From positions 1 through 64,000 of the forward strand of contig NZ_JBHUEA010000010.1 in the NCBI RefSeq assembly GCF_042680685.1: DNA of 64,000 bases, in the 5' to 3' direction. Source of the DNA: Amnibacterium endophyticum. Lineage in GTDB: Bacteria; Actinomycetota; Actinomycetes; Actinomycetales; Microbacteriaceae. The notes below the pieces were generated by a model, which saw nothing but the letters and a program-made list of their open reading frames with translations, ran no database searches and was not told the DNA's origin. Below, piece by piece: positions 48,622 through 57,169 of this stretch. A program made the translations under genes and the position numbers. Position 1 is the stretch's first letter. Every line of letters starts with the position of its first letter.

Positions 48622-50294
48622 CCCGCACGCTGCAGGACCCGGCGCCGGTGAAGGCGGGCGTGCTCCGCGTCGTGCCCCTCGGCGGCCTCGGCGAGGTCGG
48701 CCGCAACATGACCGTGTTCGAGATCGACGGCAAGCTGCTGATCGTCGACTGCGGGGTGCTGTTCCCGGAGACGGACCAGCCGGGTGTCGACCTGATCCTC
48801 CCGGACTTCGCCCCGATCCGGGACCGACTCGACGACGTGCTCGGCATCGTGCTCACGCACGGCCACGAGGACCACATCGGCGCGGTGCCGTACCTGCTCA
48901 AGCTGAAGCAGGACATCCCGGTGCTCGGGTCGGCGCTCACGCTCGGGCTCATCGAGGCGAAGCTCGACGAGCACCGCATCAAGCCGTACACCTTGACGGT
49001 GCAGGAAGGGCAGCTGGAGCGTCTCGGCCCGTTCGAGCTCGAGTTCATCGCGGTCAACCACTCGATCCCGGACGCGCTCGCGGTCGCCATCCGCACCTCG
49101 GCGGGCACGGTGCTGCACACCGGCGACTTCAAGATGGACCAGCTGCCGCTCGACGGCCGGCTGACGGACCTGCGCGCCTTCGCCCGGCTGGGGGAGCAGG
49201 GCGTCGACCTCTTCCTCTGCGACTCGACCAACGCGGACGTGCCGGGCTTCACGCCCCTCGAGCGGGCCATCGGCCCCGTGCTCGACGACGTGATCCGCCG
49301 GGCGCCCCGACGGGTGATCGTCGCGAGCTTCTCGAGCCACGTCCACCGCGTGCAGCAGGTGCTCGACGCCGCGACGAACAACGGGCGGAAGGTCGCGCTC
49401 CTCGGCCGCAGCATGGTCCGCAACATGCGGATCGCGTCGCAGCTCGGCTACCTCCAGGTGCCGGACGACGTGCTCGTCGACCTGAAGCGGGCCGCGCAGC
49501 TGCCGGACGACGAGGTCGTCTACATGTCCACGGGCAGCCAGGGCGAGCCGATGGCGGTGCTGTCCCGGATGGCGAACCTCGAGCACTCGATCGAGATCGG
49601 CGAGGGCGACACGGTGATCCTCGCCTCGAGCCTGATCCCGGGCAACGAGAACGCGGTGTACCGCGTGATCAACGGGCTGACGAAGCTCGGCGCGAACGTG
49701 GTGCACAAGGGCAACGCGAAGGTCCACGTGTCCGGCCACGCGGCCGCCGGCGAGCTGCAGTACGTCTACAACATCCTGAAGCCGAGGAACGCGATGCCGG
49801 TGCACGGCGAGGCGCGGCACCAGAAGGCGAACGCGCAGATCGCGATGGACACCGGGCTCCCGGAGGATCGCGTGCTGATCGTCGACAACGGCACGGCGGT
49901 CGACCTGGTCGACGGCGTCGCCCGGGTCGCCGGGCAGTACGACCTCGGCTTCGTCTACGTGGACGGCTCGAGCGTCGGCACGATCACCGACGCGGACCTG
50001 AAGGACCGCCGCGTGCTGGCGGAGGAGGGCTTCATCTCGATCTTCGTGGCGATCGACCCCGCGAGCGGACGCGCGGTCGTCGGACCGGAGATCCACGCCC
50101 GCGGCTTCGCGGAGGACGACGAGGTGTTCGAGAAGGTGCGGCCGCAGATCGTCGCCGCCCTGCTCGAGGCCGGCGGCAACGGCACGACGGACCTGCACGC
50201 GTACAGCCAGGTCGTGCGCCGCGTCGTCGGCCGCTGGGTCAACACGAAGCACCGACGCCGCCCGATGATCGTCCCGGTGATCGTCGGCGCCTGA
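48618..50294 (+). CDS. rnj: Ribonuclease J
   Basis: 558 aa. The metallo-beta-lactamase/beta-CASP fold is shown by THGHEDHIGAVPYLL (HxHxDH zinc site), HTGDFKMD and CDSTNADVPGFT, with MSTGSQGEPMAVLSRMA and VHVSGHAAAGELQ in the beta-CASP part. It acts as endoribonuclease and 5'-3' exoribonuclease in mRNA decay and rRNA maturation. It is coupled to dapA by an ATGA overlap and followed by a terminator. Confidence 0.96.
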   Translation: MTRTLQDPAPVKAGVLRVVPLGGLGEVGRNMTVFEIDGKLLIVDCGVLFPETDQPGVDLILPDFAPIRDRLDDVLGIVLTHGHEDHIGAVPYLLKLKQDIPVLGSALTLGLIEAKLDEHRIKPYTLTVQEGQLERLGPFELEFIAVNHSIPDALAVAIRTSAGTVLHTGDFKMDQLPLDGRLTDLRAFARLGEQGVDLFLCDSTNADVPGFTPLERAIGPVLDDVIRRAPRRVIVASFSSHVHRVQQVLDAATNNGRKVALLGRSMVRNMRIASQLGYLQVPDDVLVDLKRAAQLPDDEVVYMSTGSQGEPMAVLSRMANLEHSIEIGEGDTVILASSLIPGNENAVYRVINGLTKLGANVVHKGNAKVHVSGHAAAGELQYVYNILKPRNAMPVHGEARHQKANAQIAMDTGLPEDRVLIVDNGTAVDLVDGVARVAGQYDLGFVYVDGSSVGTITDADLKDRRVLAEEGFISIFVAIDPASGRAVVGPEIHARGFAEDDEVFEKVRPQIVAALLEAGGNGTTDLHAYSQVVRRVVGRWVNTKHRRRPMIVPVIVGA

Positions 50295-50302
50295 GGCCGG
50301 GA

Positions 50303-50329
50303 CCGGGTCCGGGTCTTGCCCGGATCCGG
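50303..50329 (+). terminator. rnj terminator
   Basis: CCGGGTCCGGG (50303-50313) pairs with CCCGGATCCGG (50319-50329) over 11 positions with one G-U, around a five-base loop, starting nine bases after the stop. Confidence 0.7.
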
Positions 50330-50345
50330 ATCTCCTCCTGATCTG

Positions 50346-50359
50346 CAACCTGATGGTTG
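50346..50359. promoter_or_regulatory. Inverted repeat over the start of the ArsR remnant, likely old operator
   Basis: CAACC-TGAT-GGTTG, a perfect 5-bp inverted repeat that includes the ATG at 50353. ArsR-type repressors of regulator/SRPBCC pairs often bind such sites at their own start. Confidence 0.45.
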
Positions 50360-50599
50360 AAGATGTGGAGCCGACGCAGGCGGAGATCGACCGGATCTAC
50401 CACGCGCTCGCGGACGCGACCCGGCGGGACATCCTCGCCCGGGTGGCCGGCCACGTTCCTCGATTACGACTTCACGGCGGGTGGGCGCTCGCACTGCGTC
50501 ACGACCGGCCCGGCCGGCGAGCGCGCCCACGGGGTGTGGCGCATCGTCGAGATCGATCGGCCGTCGTCCTTCCTGCTCGAGGACGCCGTCACGGCCTGA
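50353..50599 (+). pseudogene. Remnant of an ArsR regulator joined to an SRPBCC (AHSA1-like) gene fragment
   Basis: From the ATG at 50353, about 33 residues fit the N-terminus of an ArsR winged helix (IDRIYHALADATRRDILARVAG). Around 50452 the sense continues in another frame as FLDYDFTAGGRSHCVTTGPAGERAHGVWRIVEIDRPSSFLLEDAV, a middle piece of an SRPBCC/AHSA1 protein, ending at 50599. ArsR and SRPBCC genes are normally consecutive, so a deletion of most of the regulator plus loss of the SRPBCC 3' end explains it. It is not expected to work. Confidence 0.75.
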
Positions 50600-50604
50600 C
50601 CGTC

Positions 50605-50634
50605 GGGACGCCCCCCGTGTTCGGGGGGCGTCCC
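50605..50634. terminator. Hairpin between the remnant and ftsK
   Basis: GGGACGCCCCCC (50605-50616) pairs perfectly with GGGGGGCGTCCC (50623-50634) around a six-base loop. Confidence 0.75.
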
Positions 50635-50662
50635 CCTCCTCCCTCGGGCGGGGGGCCGTGCC

Positions 50663-50668
50663 TAGCCT
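50663..50668 (+). promoter_or_regulatory. Putative -10, leaderless, for ftsK
   Basis: TAGCCT, six bases before the ATG at 50675. Confidence 0.5.
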
Positions 50669-50674
50669 GGAGCC

Positions 50675-53557
50675 ATGGCTGCGACTTCCGGCAAGGGCGG
50701 GGCCCGCGCGACGACCGCTCGCAGCGCGGGCACGACGACCCGCACGCGGGCGGGCTCGGGGCGGGCGCGCACGCCCGCGAACCGCACGAAGGCGTACCCG
50801 GCGGGGGCGCAGCAGGACACGATGGCCACCCGGGCCTACCTCGGGCTCGCGCACGTGGCGGGCGGCGCGGCCCGCACCTTCGGGCCCGAGACCCTGCAGC
50901 GGGAGCAGCGCCGCGACGGCGTGCCCTTCCTGCTGATGCTGCTCGCGGTGGCGGGCGGCGCCGTCGAGTGGTTCCTGCAGACGAACACGATCGCCCACGC
51001 CCTGCACCTCTACTCCTTCGGCGGGCTCTTCGGGCAGATCTCGGTCGGCATGCCGGTGCTCATGGCGCTGCTGGCCTTCTGGCTGTTCCGGCACCCGCCG
51101 TCGGTCCACGACAACCGGCGGATCGGGATCGGCACCGCGATGCTGCTCGTGGGCGCCGCGGCGGTCGCGCAGCTGGTGAACGGGCTGCCGCAGCCGTCGC
51201 AGGGCGTCGAGGCCCTCGCGGCCGGCGGCGGCGTGGCCGGCTGGCTCTTCACGGCCCCGCTCGTGCTGCTCGGCGGCGGCACGACGCTCCCCGGCGCGCT
51301 CGCGGCCGTCCTGCTCGTGCTCAGCGCCTTCGTGCTGACGAAGACCCCGCCGACGCGCGTGCCGCAGCGCCTGCGCGACGGCTACCGCTACCTGTTCGAC
51401 GCCGGGCCGTCGCCCGAGCCCGAGCCCGCGGCGCCCAGGCGGAGGCGCGGTCGGAAGGACGAGGAGCCCGCTCCCGACGCGGTGGGGGAGGACCTGCACG
51501 GCGCCGACCTCGCGGGGCTCGGCCTCGAGGAGACCGAGGTGGAGGACCGCAGCGCGTCCGGCATCCGCGGCATGGTCCGACGGGTCATGGGCAAGCGCGG
51601 CGCCCTCGAGCAGGCCGAGCCGGAGCCGCCGCGGGAGGGGGACCCGGCGTACGACACCCCGCTGATCGGCGAGAGCGCTCGCACCGGAGCGCCCGCCCCC
51701 GCGCCCGGCGAGCTCTCCTCGCTGCTGGTCTCGGGACCCGTCGCCGAGACGCCGGCGCCTGCTGCGCCGGAGCCGGCGGAGCCCCAGGAGGGCGAGGAGG
51801 GCGAGTTCGGGTTCCTGTCGCTCGAGGAGCTGATGGCGGGCAAGACGCAGCCGCCGGCCGCAGCCGCAGCCGCGCCCTCGCCCGCGTTCACCGCTCCCGC
51901 CGCCGTCGAGACGCCGACGGCCGAGGCGGCGCCGGCGGCCGCACCCGAGGACGCCCCGGAGGAGGACCAGGGCTTCCGCGCCCAGGCCCCCGCCGGTGCC
52001 TACCGGCTGCCGCCGGAGCACGTGCTGGCGCCCGGCACCCCGCCGAAGGCGAGGAGCGAGGCGAACGAGCGGATCAAGGCGGCCCTGCAGGGCGTGCTCG
52101 ACGAGTTCAAGGTCGACGCGAGGGCGACCGACTACCTGCGCGGCCCCACCGTCACCCGCTACGAGGTCGAGCTCGGGCCCGGGGTGAAGGTGGAGAAGGT
52201 CACCGCGCTCGCGAAGAACCTCTCGTACGCCGTCGCCTCCAACGAGGTCCGCATCCTCTCGCCGATCCCCGGCAAGAGCGCCATCGGCGTCGAGATCCCC
52301 AACGAGGACAAGGAGATCGTCAGCCTCGGCGACATCCTGCGGTCCCCGGCGGCGCGCAAGTCGCCGCACCCGATGACGATCGGCGTCGGCAAGGACGTCG
52401 AGGGCGGGCACGTCGTGGCGAACCTCGCCAAGATGCCCCACCTGCTCGTCGCGGGCGCGACCGGCGCGGGCAAGTCCTCGTTCGTCAACTCGATGATCAC
52501 GAGCCTGCTGATGCGCGCGACGCCCTCCGAGGTGCGCATGGTGATGGTCGACCCCAAGCGCGTCGAGCTCACCGCGTACGAGGGCGTCCCGCACCTGATC
52601 ACGCCCATCATCACGAACCCGAAGAAGGCGGCCGAGGCGCTGCAGTGGGTCGTGAAGGAGATGGACATGCGGTACGACGACCTGTCGTCGTTCGGCTTCC
52701 GCCACATCGACGACTTCAACCGGGCGGTCGCCGCCGGGGAGATACGGCTGCCGCCGGAGTCGAAGCGCAAGCTCGCCGCCTACCCGTACCTCCTGGTGGT
52801 CGTCGACGAGCTGGCCGACCTGATGATGGTCGCGCCGCGCGACGTCGAGGACTCGATCGTCCGCATCACGCAGCTCGCCCGAGCCGCCGGCATCCACCTG
52901 GTGCTCGCGACGCAGCGGCCCTCCGTCGACGTGGTCACGGGCCTCATCAAGGCGAACGTGCCGAGCCGCCTCGCGTTCGCGGTCAGCTCGTCGACCGACA
53001 GCCGGGTCATCCTCGACAAGGTCGGCGCGGACAAGCTGCTCGGTCAGGGCGACGGGCTCTTCCTGCCGATGGGCTCCGCGAACCCGATGCGCATCCAGGG
53101 CGCCTGGGTGAACGAGTCCGAGATCGCCGCCGTCGTGCAGCACGTCAAGAACCAGGCCCGCCCCGACTACCGCGAGGACGTCGAGGAGGTCGTGCCGACC
53201 AAGGAGATCGACGGCGACATCGGCGACGACCTCGAGCTGCTGCTCGCCGCCGTCGAGCAGGTCGTGACGACCCAGTTCGGCTCGACGTCGATGCTGCAGC
53301 GCAAGCTGCGGGTCGGGTTCGCCAAGGCCGGCCGCCTGATGGACCTGATGGAGTCGCGGAAGATCGTCGGCCCGTCGGAGGGCTCGAAGGCGCGCGACGT
53401 GCTCGTCACCGCCGACCAGCTGCCGGAGACGCTCGCCGCCATCCGCGGCATGCCGGGCAACGGCGCGGGCGGCGGCAAGGTCGCGCTCGACTACTTCGAC
53501 GACGACGCGCCGGGGGAGGACTCGGAGGACGCCTGGTCGCTCACGGACCGCGAGTGA
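50675..53557 (+). CDS. ftsK: DNA translocase FtsK/SpoIIIE
   Basis: 960 aa. After a Thr/Arg/Ala-rich cytosolic tail come about four membrane helices (residues ~85-230), a Pro/Glu/Ala-rich linker (~245-445) and the motor. Walker A is GATGAGKS (from Gly594), Walker B is in LVVVDELADLM, and the DNA-reading gamma domain is at the end (SMLQRKLRVGFAKAGRLMDLMESRKIVGPSEGSKARDVLV). It pumps chromosome termini through the division septum. The ATG is supported by the promoter six bases upstream. Confidence 0.97.
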   Translation: MAATSGKGGARATTARSAGTTTRTRAGSGRARTPANRTKAYPAGAQQDTMATRAYLGLAHVAGGAARTFGPETLQREQRRDGVPFLLMLLAVAGGAVEWFLQTNTIAHALHLYSFGGLFGQISVGMPVLMALLAFWLFRHPPSVHDNRRIGIGTAMLLVGAAAVAQLVNGLPQPSQGVEALAAGGGVAGWLFTAPLVLLGGGTTLPGALAAVLLVLSAFVLTKTPPTRVPQRLRDGYRYLFDAGPSPEPEPAAPRRRRGRKDEEPAPDAVGEDLHGADLAGLGLEETEVEDRSASGIRGMVRRVMGKRGALEQAEPEPPREGDPAYDTPLIGESARTGAPAPAPGELSSLLVSGPVAETPAPAAPEPAEPQEGEEGEFGFLSLEELMAGKTQPPAAAAAAPSPAFTAPAAVETPTAEAAPAAAPEDAPEEDQGFRAQAPAGAYRLPPEHVLAPGTPPKARSEANERIKAALQGVLDEFKVDARATDYLRGPTVTRYEVELGPGVKVEKVTALAKNLSYAVASNEVRILSPIPGKSAIGVEIPNEDKEIVSLGDILRSPAARKSPHPMTIGVGKDVEGGHVVANLAKMPHLLVAGATGAGKSSFVNSMITSLLMRATPSEVRMVMVDPKRVELTAYEGVPHLITPIITNPKKAAEALQWVVKEMDMRYDDLSSFGFRHIDDFNRAVAAGEIRLPPESKRKLAAYPYLLVVVDELADLMMVAPRDVEDSIVRITQLARAAGIHLVLATQRPSVDVVTGLIKANVPSRLAFAVSSSTDSRVILDKVGADKLLGQGDGLFLPMGSANPMRIQGAWVNESEIAAVVQHVKNQARPDYREDVEEVVPTKEIDGDIGDDLELLLAAVEQVVTTQFGSTSMLQRKLRVGFAKAGRLMDLMESRKIVGPSEGSKARDVLVTADQLPETLAAIRGMPGNGAGGGKVALDYFDDDAPGEDSEDAWSLTDRE

Positions 53558-53573
53558 GGACGGGTGGCGCCCG

Positions 53574-54932
53574 TCAGGCGCCGCCCGACGCCGCGAGCCG
53601 TCGCCGCACCTCCTGCGCCATCGCGCGGAACCGGTCCCGCTCGACGTCGGCGTAGTCCTCGGCCTCCACGCTCGCGGTCAGCAGCCGCAGCTCGTCGGTG
53701 ATCGCCGCGCGGACCTCCGCGGGGCGCGCCTCCGTCGCGACCTCCTGCAGCAGGTGGTGGAGGCGGACGACCGTGTCGAGGTCCCCGGCGCCGTAGCGGC
53801 GGATCTGCGTCAGCGACGCGCTGACCGCGGACGCGTAGTCGGCGCGGCGCGGGGCGAGGCGCGGGACGCCCTCGGCGTCGACGAGGGACGGCGGGGTCGG
53901 CGGCATGTCGCGCAGCCGGACCAGGATCGAGGCGATGTGCCCCAGGGCGTGCACCGCCGTCGTCGGGTCGTTCACGCCGGGGGAGAGGGCCTTCGCGGCG
54001 ATGTCGACCATCTGCTGGACGCCGAAGAGGTAGTCCTGCGCGCTCGTCCGCTCGTACCGGACGGAGTAGGCCTTCACCAGGTCCGACGCGGCGTCCTCCG
54101 ACGGCTCCGGCTGCACCCGCAGCAGCGGCAGCCCCTCGATGACGTGGCCGCCCACGTCGTGCAGCTCCTCGACGCGCAGGTCGTGCCGCGCCGCCGTGCG
54201 CAGCAGGCGGCCCCGGTCGACGCTGCTGATGAACCCGCTGCGGGTCGCCTGCACGACCGGCGCCCACGCCGGCAGGTCGAGGCGCTGCTGCGAGGACTCC
54301 TCGTCGCGGATCTCGCCCTCGACGACCTCGATCGCCTCGACGGTGTCCTCGTGCACCTCCTTCAGCATCGTCTCCACGCGCAGCTGCGCGGCGAGGTGCG
54401 CGAGGAACAGCACGAGCGTGATCACGCTGACGAGGGCGAGCACGAAGGCGAAGCTGATCGCGATCCTCGGCACGAAGGTCGAGTCGATGCTGGCCAGGTT
54501 GTCGGTCCGCACGGCGCGCAGCACGGTCAGGGCGTACGCGAAGGTGCCGAGGAAGACCGCGAGCGTGCCGTGCACGAAGCCGTCGCGCGCGAAGGTGCGC
54601 AGCAGCCGCGGCGAGGCCTGGCTGCTCGCCAGCTGGAAGGCGACCACCGTGAGGGAGAAGGTGAGCGACGTCGCGGTGATGAGCGCGCCGATGATCGAGC
54701 CGAGGACCGCGCGGGCCGTGTCCGCGTCGCCGTCGAAGACGAAGGTGCGCATCCGGGACGGGAAGTGGGTGCCGATCGCGAGGTCGAGCTGCGAGAGCGC
54801 GACGCCGAGGGCGACCGCGACGACCACGGCCAGCGCCGGCACCGGCCAGAGGCGGGCCTGCAGGGCCTCGCGCGCGCTGGCGAGCCGGGCGCGCGTCCTG
54901 CTGCCGCGGGCACGACTGGAGGCGGAGACCAT
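53574..54932 (-). CDS. DUF2254 membrane protein
   Basis: 452 aa. Helices include LWPVPALAVVVAVALGVALSQL, VLGSIIGALITATSLTFSLTVVAFQLASSQ, LAVFLGTFAYALTVL and ISFAFVLALVSVITLVLFLAHL. The soluble C-terminus has VDIAAKALSPGVNDPTTAVHALGHIASIL, the DUF2254 hallmark. The function is unknown. The ATG at 54932 is preceded at six bases by CAGGAT, a weak leaderless -10. It is convergent with ftsK and divergent from pgsA. Confidence 0.9.
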   Translation of the reverse strand: MVSASSRARGSRTRARLASAREALQARLWPVPALAVVVAVALGVALSQLDLAIGTHFPSRMRTFVFDGDADTARAVLGSIIGALITATSLTFSLTVVAFQLASSQASPRLLRTFARDGFVHGTLAVFLGTFAYALTVLRAVRTDNLASIDSTFVPRIAISFAFVLALVSVITLVLFLAHLAAQLRVETMLKEVHEDTVEAIEVVEGEIRDEESSQQRLDLPAWAPVVQATRSGFISSVDRGRLLRTAARHDLRVEELHDVGGHVIEGLPLLRVQPEPSEDAASDLVKAYSVRYERTSAQDYLFGVQQMVDIAAKALSPGVNDPTTAVHALGHIASILVRLRDMPPTPPSLVDAEGVPRLAPRRADYASAVSASLTQIRRYGAGDLDTVVRLHHLLQEVATEARPAEVRAAITDELRLLTASVEAEDYADVERDRFRAMAQEVRRRLAASGGA

Positions 54933-54998
54933 CCGGCCATCCTGGCGGACCCGCTTCGGGAGGGCACCGGGTGTCGAGGCCCGCAGCCCGCCCGCGAG

Positions 54999-55004
54999 TA
55001 CCCT
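54999..55004 (+). promoter_or_regulatory. Putative -10 for the pgsA-cinA operon
   Basis: TACCCT, 18 bases before the ATG at 55023, with GGGAGG as ribosome site in between. Confidence 0.5.
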
Positions 55005-55022
55005 CGGGAGCCGGGAGGCGCG

Positions 55023-55622
55023 ATGTCCGAGACGGTGAGGCCGAGGATCCTGCGCGCCGGCGAAGGGCCCGTCTCCACGTGGAGCGCCCCGAACCTGATC
55101 TGCATCGTGCGGATCCTGCTCGTGCCGGTGTTCGTCGCGATGTTCCTCGCAGGGCTCGACGATGTCGCGCTGCGCTGGTGGGCGACCCTGCTGTTCGTCG
55201 TCACGATCGCGACGGACAGCGTCGACGGTCACCTGGCGCGCAGCCGGAACCTCGTGACCGACCTCGGGAAGATCCTCGACCCGATCGCCGACAAGGCGAT
55301 CACCGGGGCCGCGCTCGTCGTCCTGTCCGCGGCCGGCGAGCTGCCCTGGTGGGTGACGGCGATCATCCTGCTGCGCGAGGTCGGCATCACGGTCTACCGC
55401 TTCGCGGTGCTGTCGAAGCGGGTCATCCCCGCGTCGAAGGGCGGGAAGCTGAAGACGGTGCTGCAGTCGGTCGCGATCACGCTCGCGCTCGCGCCCTTCC
55501 CCGCGCTGCTCGGGGACTGGGTGGACGTGGTGAACGCGGTCCTCATGTCCGCCGCCTTCCTCGTCACGGTCGTCACCGGGGTGCAGTACCTGATCGACGA
55601 CCGCCGGCTGAACGCCCGGTGA
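55023..55622 (+). CDS. pgsA: CDP-alcohol phosphatidyltransferase, PgsA type
   Basis: 199 aa, several membrane helices. The CDP-alcohol motif D-x2-DG-x2-AR-x8-G-x3-D-x3-D is complete in DSVDGHLARSRNLVTDLGK and ILDPIADK. It condenses CDP-diacylglycerol with glycerol-3-phosphate in phosphatidylglycerol synthesis; the position next to cinA, clgR and recA supports this over phosphatidylinositol-phosphate synthase. It overlaps cinA by four bases (GTGA). Confidence 0.93.
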   Translation: MSETVRPRILRAGEGPVSTWSAPNLICIVRILLVPVFVAMFLAGLDDVALRWWATLLFVVTIATDSVDGHLARSRNLVTDLGKILDPIADKAITGAALVVLSAAGELPWWVTAIILLREVGITVYRFAVLSKRVIPASKGGKLKTVLQSVAITLALAPFPALLGDWVDVVNAVLMSAAFLVTVVTGVQYLIDDRRLNAR

Positions 55623-56101
55623 CCGCCGAGGCGGTCCTCGCCCTGCTCGCGCCGCGGGGGCAGCGGCTCGCCGTCGCCGAGTCCCTCACCGGCGGGCTGC
55701 TGACGGACGCCTTCGTGCGCGTGCCCGGCGCCTCGGCGGTGCTCCTCGGGGGCGTCGTCGCCTATGAGACCGCCCTGAAGTCGTCGCTGCTCGGGGTCGA
55801 CCCGGAGCTGCTCGCGGCCGAGGGCCCGGTGCACCCGGAGGTCGCGCGGCAGATGGCGGCGGGCGTGCGCACGAGGCTCGCGGTGGGCGGCGAGCCGCCG
55901 GCGTACGGGCTCGCCACGACGGGCGTCGCGGGGCCCGGGCCGCAGGACGGCAGGCCCGCGGGGACCGTCCACATCGGGATCGCGACCCCGGAGGGCCTCT
56001 TCGCGCTCAGCGCGCGGCTCGGCGGGGATCGCGCGGCCGTGCGCGCCGCGACGGTCGGGCTGGCCGTGCGGGGGCTGCTCGACGCCCTGCACGCGGAATA
56101 G
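55619..56101 (+). CDS. cinA: CinA-family protein, nicotinamide-nucleotide amidohydrolase domain only
   Basis: 160 aa, one domain. VAESLTGGLLTDAFVRVPGASAVLLGGVVAYETALKSSLLGV and GLATTGVAGPGPQDGRPAGTVHIGI are the C-terminal CinA (PncC) signatures. The domain deamidates nicotinamide mononucleotide; the N-terminal MoaB-like pyrophosphatase domain of long CinA forms is absent. It starts at a GTGA overlap with pgsA. The clgR promoter follows. Confidence 0.94.
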   Translation: MTAEAVLALLAPRGQRLAVAESLTGGLLTDAFVRVPGASAVLLGGVVAYETALKSSLLGVDPELLAAEGPVHPEVARQMAAGVRTRLAVGGEPPAYGLATTGVAGPGPQDGRPAGTVHIGIATPEGLFALSARLGGDRAAVRAATVGLAVRGLLDALHAE

Positions 56102-56187
56102 GTCGCGTTTCGATCCCGTTACCTCCAGCACGGCGGGCCGGCGGTGTCGCCATCCGGGCGTAGCGTCGGCTCCGTATCACCAGCGGG

Positions 56188-56193
56188 TACAGT
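56188..56193 (+). promoter_or_regulatory. Putative -10 for the clgR-like gene
   Basis: TACAGT, 51 bases before the ATG at 56245, leaving a leader with AGAAGGAGGGGGAG as ribosome site. Confidence 0.5.
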
Positions 56194-56244
56194 GACCGTC
56201 CGCTCACGGCGTGGTGGTCATCGATTCGGCAGAAGGAGGGGGAG

Positions 56245-56571
56245 ATGGTTCTCGTTCGACAGGAGCTCGGGGACGTCCTGCGGGACTTCCGGTTGCAGAA
56301 GGGCCGCACCCTCCGTCAGGTCGCGAGCAAGGCGTCCGTCGCCCTCGGCTACCTGTCCGAGGTGGAGCGCGGGCAGAAGGAGGCCTCGAGCGAGATCCTC
56401 GCCTCGGTGGCCGACGCCCTCGACACCCCGGTGTCGGTGATCATGCGCGAGGTCGGCGACCGGCTCGCGGTCCTCGAGGGCATCGAGGTGCCCGACGCGC
56501 TGCCTGCGGACTTCGACGAGCGGTTCGGTCGCGGTCCGGCGTCGCGCCGCGGTGACCTGGTGGTGCACTGA
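56245..56571 (+). CDS. clgR: XRE/Cro-type regulator, ClgR-like
   Basis: 108 aa. The helix-turn-helix reads LQKGRTLRQVASKASVALGYLSEVERGQKEASSEILASVADALDTPV, nearly the ClgR consensus. ClgR activates clp protease genes in Actinobacteria and sits between cinA and recA, as here. The acidic/basic tail (DALPADFDERFGRG) is of normal length. A strong ribosome site precedes the ATG. Confidence 0.9.
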   Translation: MVLVRQELGDVLRDFRLQKGRTLRQVASKASVALGYLSEVERGQKEASSEILASVADALDTPVSVIMREVGDRLAVLEGIEVPDALPADFDERFGRGPASRRGDLVVH

Positions 56572-56587
56572 CTGGCAGGAGGCGCCC

Positions 56588-56809
56588 GTGAGGGCGAGCG
56601 AGTTCCGGCGGGCCGTGGACGAGGAGTTCGGCCCCCAGGGTCGCGTGCTGACGCGCGAGCTCGTCGTCGACGAGCTGGGCGACCGGACGGCCGACGACGC
56701 GCTGGACGCGGGCGTGCCCGCCGGTGACGTGTGGCTCGCGCTCTGCCGCGCGAACGGGGTCCCGCGCGAGCGCTGGCACGGACGCGGTCGCCCGGCCCCG
56801 ACCCGCTGA
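56588..56809 (+). CDS. DUF3046 protein
   Basis: 73 aa: VRASEFRRAVDEEFGPQGRVLTRELVVDELGDRTADDALDAGVPAGDVWLALCRANGVPRERWHGRG. The family is restricted to Actinobacteria and almost always lies directly upstream of recA; its function is unknown. The GTG at 56588 follows CAGGAGG by seven bases. Confidence 0.93.
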   Translation: MRASEFRRAVDEEFGPQGRVLTRELVVDELGDRTADDALDAGVPAGDVWLALCRANGVPRERWHGRGRPAPTR

Positions 56810-57169
56810 CCCCGCGCCGTCGCTCGCGCCGCGCCCCTCCCGACGCTCCCGCTGGTCGAGCCTGTCGAGACCATCGAGTGCGCCGGCGCTCGGCGACACT
56901 CTCGTCGAAGAATCCCACCGATGTGATTCACCCCGGCGTGTCGCCTCGAACCCGTGTTCGAGTCGACGTACGCTCCTCCCCAGGTGCTCCTTCGTCCTGA
57001 TCCGGCGGCGAGGGCTTCGTCGGCGGACCGCTGTCGGAGCCCCTTCGTACAGTCGGATCCAGACGGGCGGAGTGCCGCCAGCCCTGTCGAACCGCATCGG
57101 GACGACAGCCGATGGGCAGCCGATGACGCGCCGCGGAAGCGGACGCGCGACACGAGGAGAACCTGACTG
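56810..57169 (+). other. 360-bp recA upstream region without a gene
   Basis: It holds a short repeat-like motif at 56853-56873 (TGGTCGAG..TGTCGAGACCA, related to the dispersed repeat), the LexA box and -10 described separately, and a leader of about 190 bases ending in a GAGGAG ribosome site before the recA ATG. Short open frames here (up to ~80 codons) have no protein-like features. Confidence 0.7.
56946..56974 (+). promoter_or_regulatory. SOS promoter of recA: LexA box and -10
   Basis: TCGAAC-CCGT-GTTCGA (56946-56961) is a perfect actinobacterial LexA box (TCGAAC-N4-GTTCGA). TACGCT (56969-56974) is a TAnnnT -10 placed so that bound LexA would cover the -35 region. It is the clearest regulatory site in the window. 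Confidence 0.9.
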
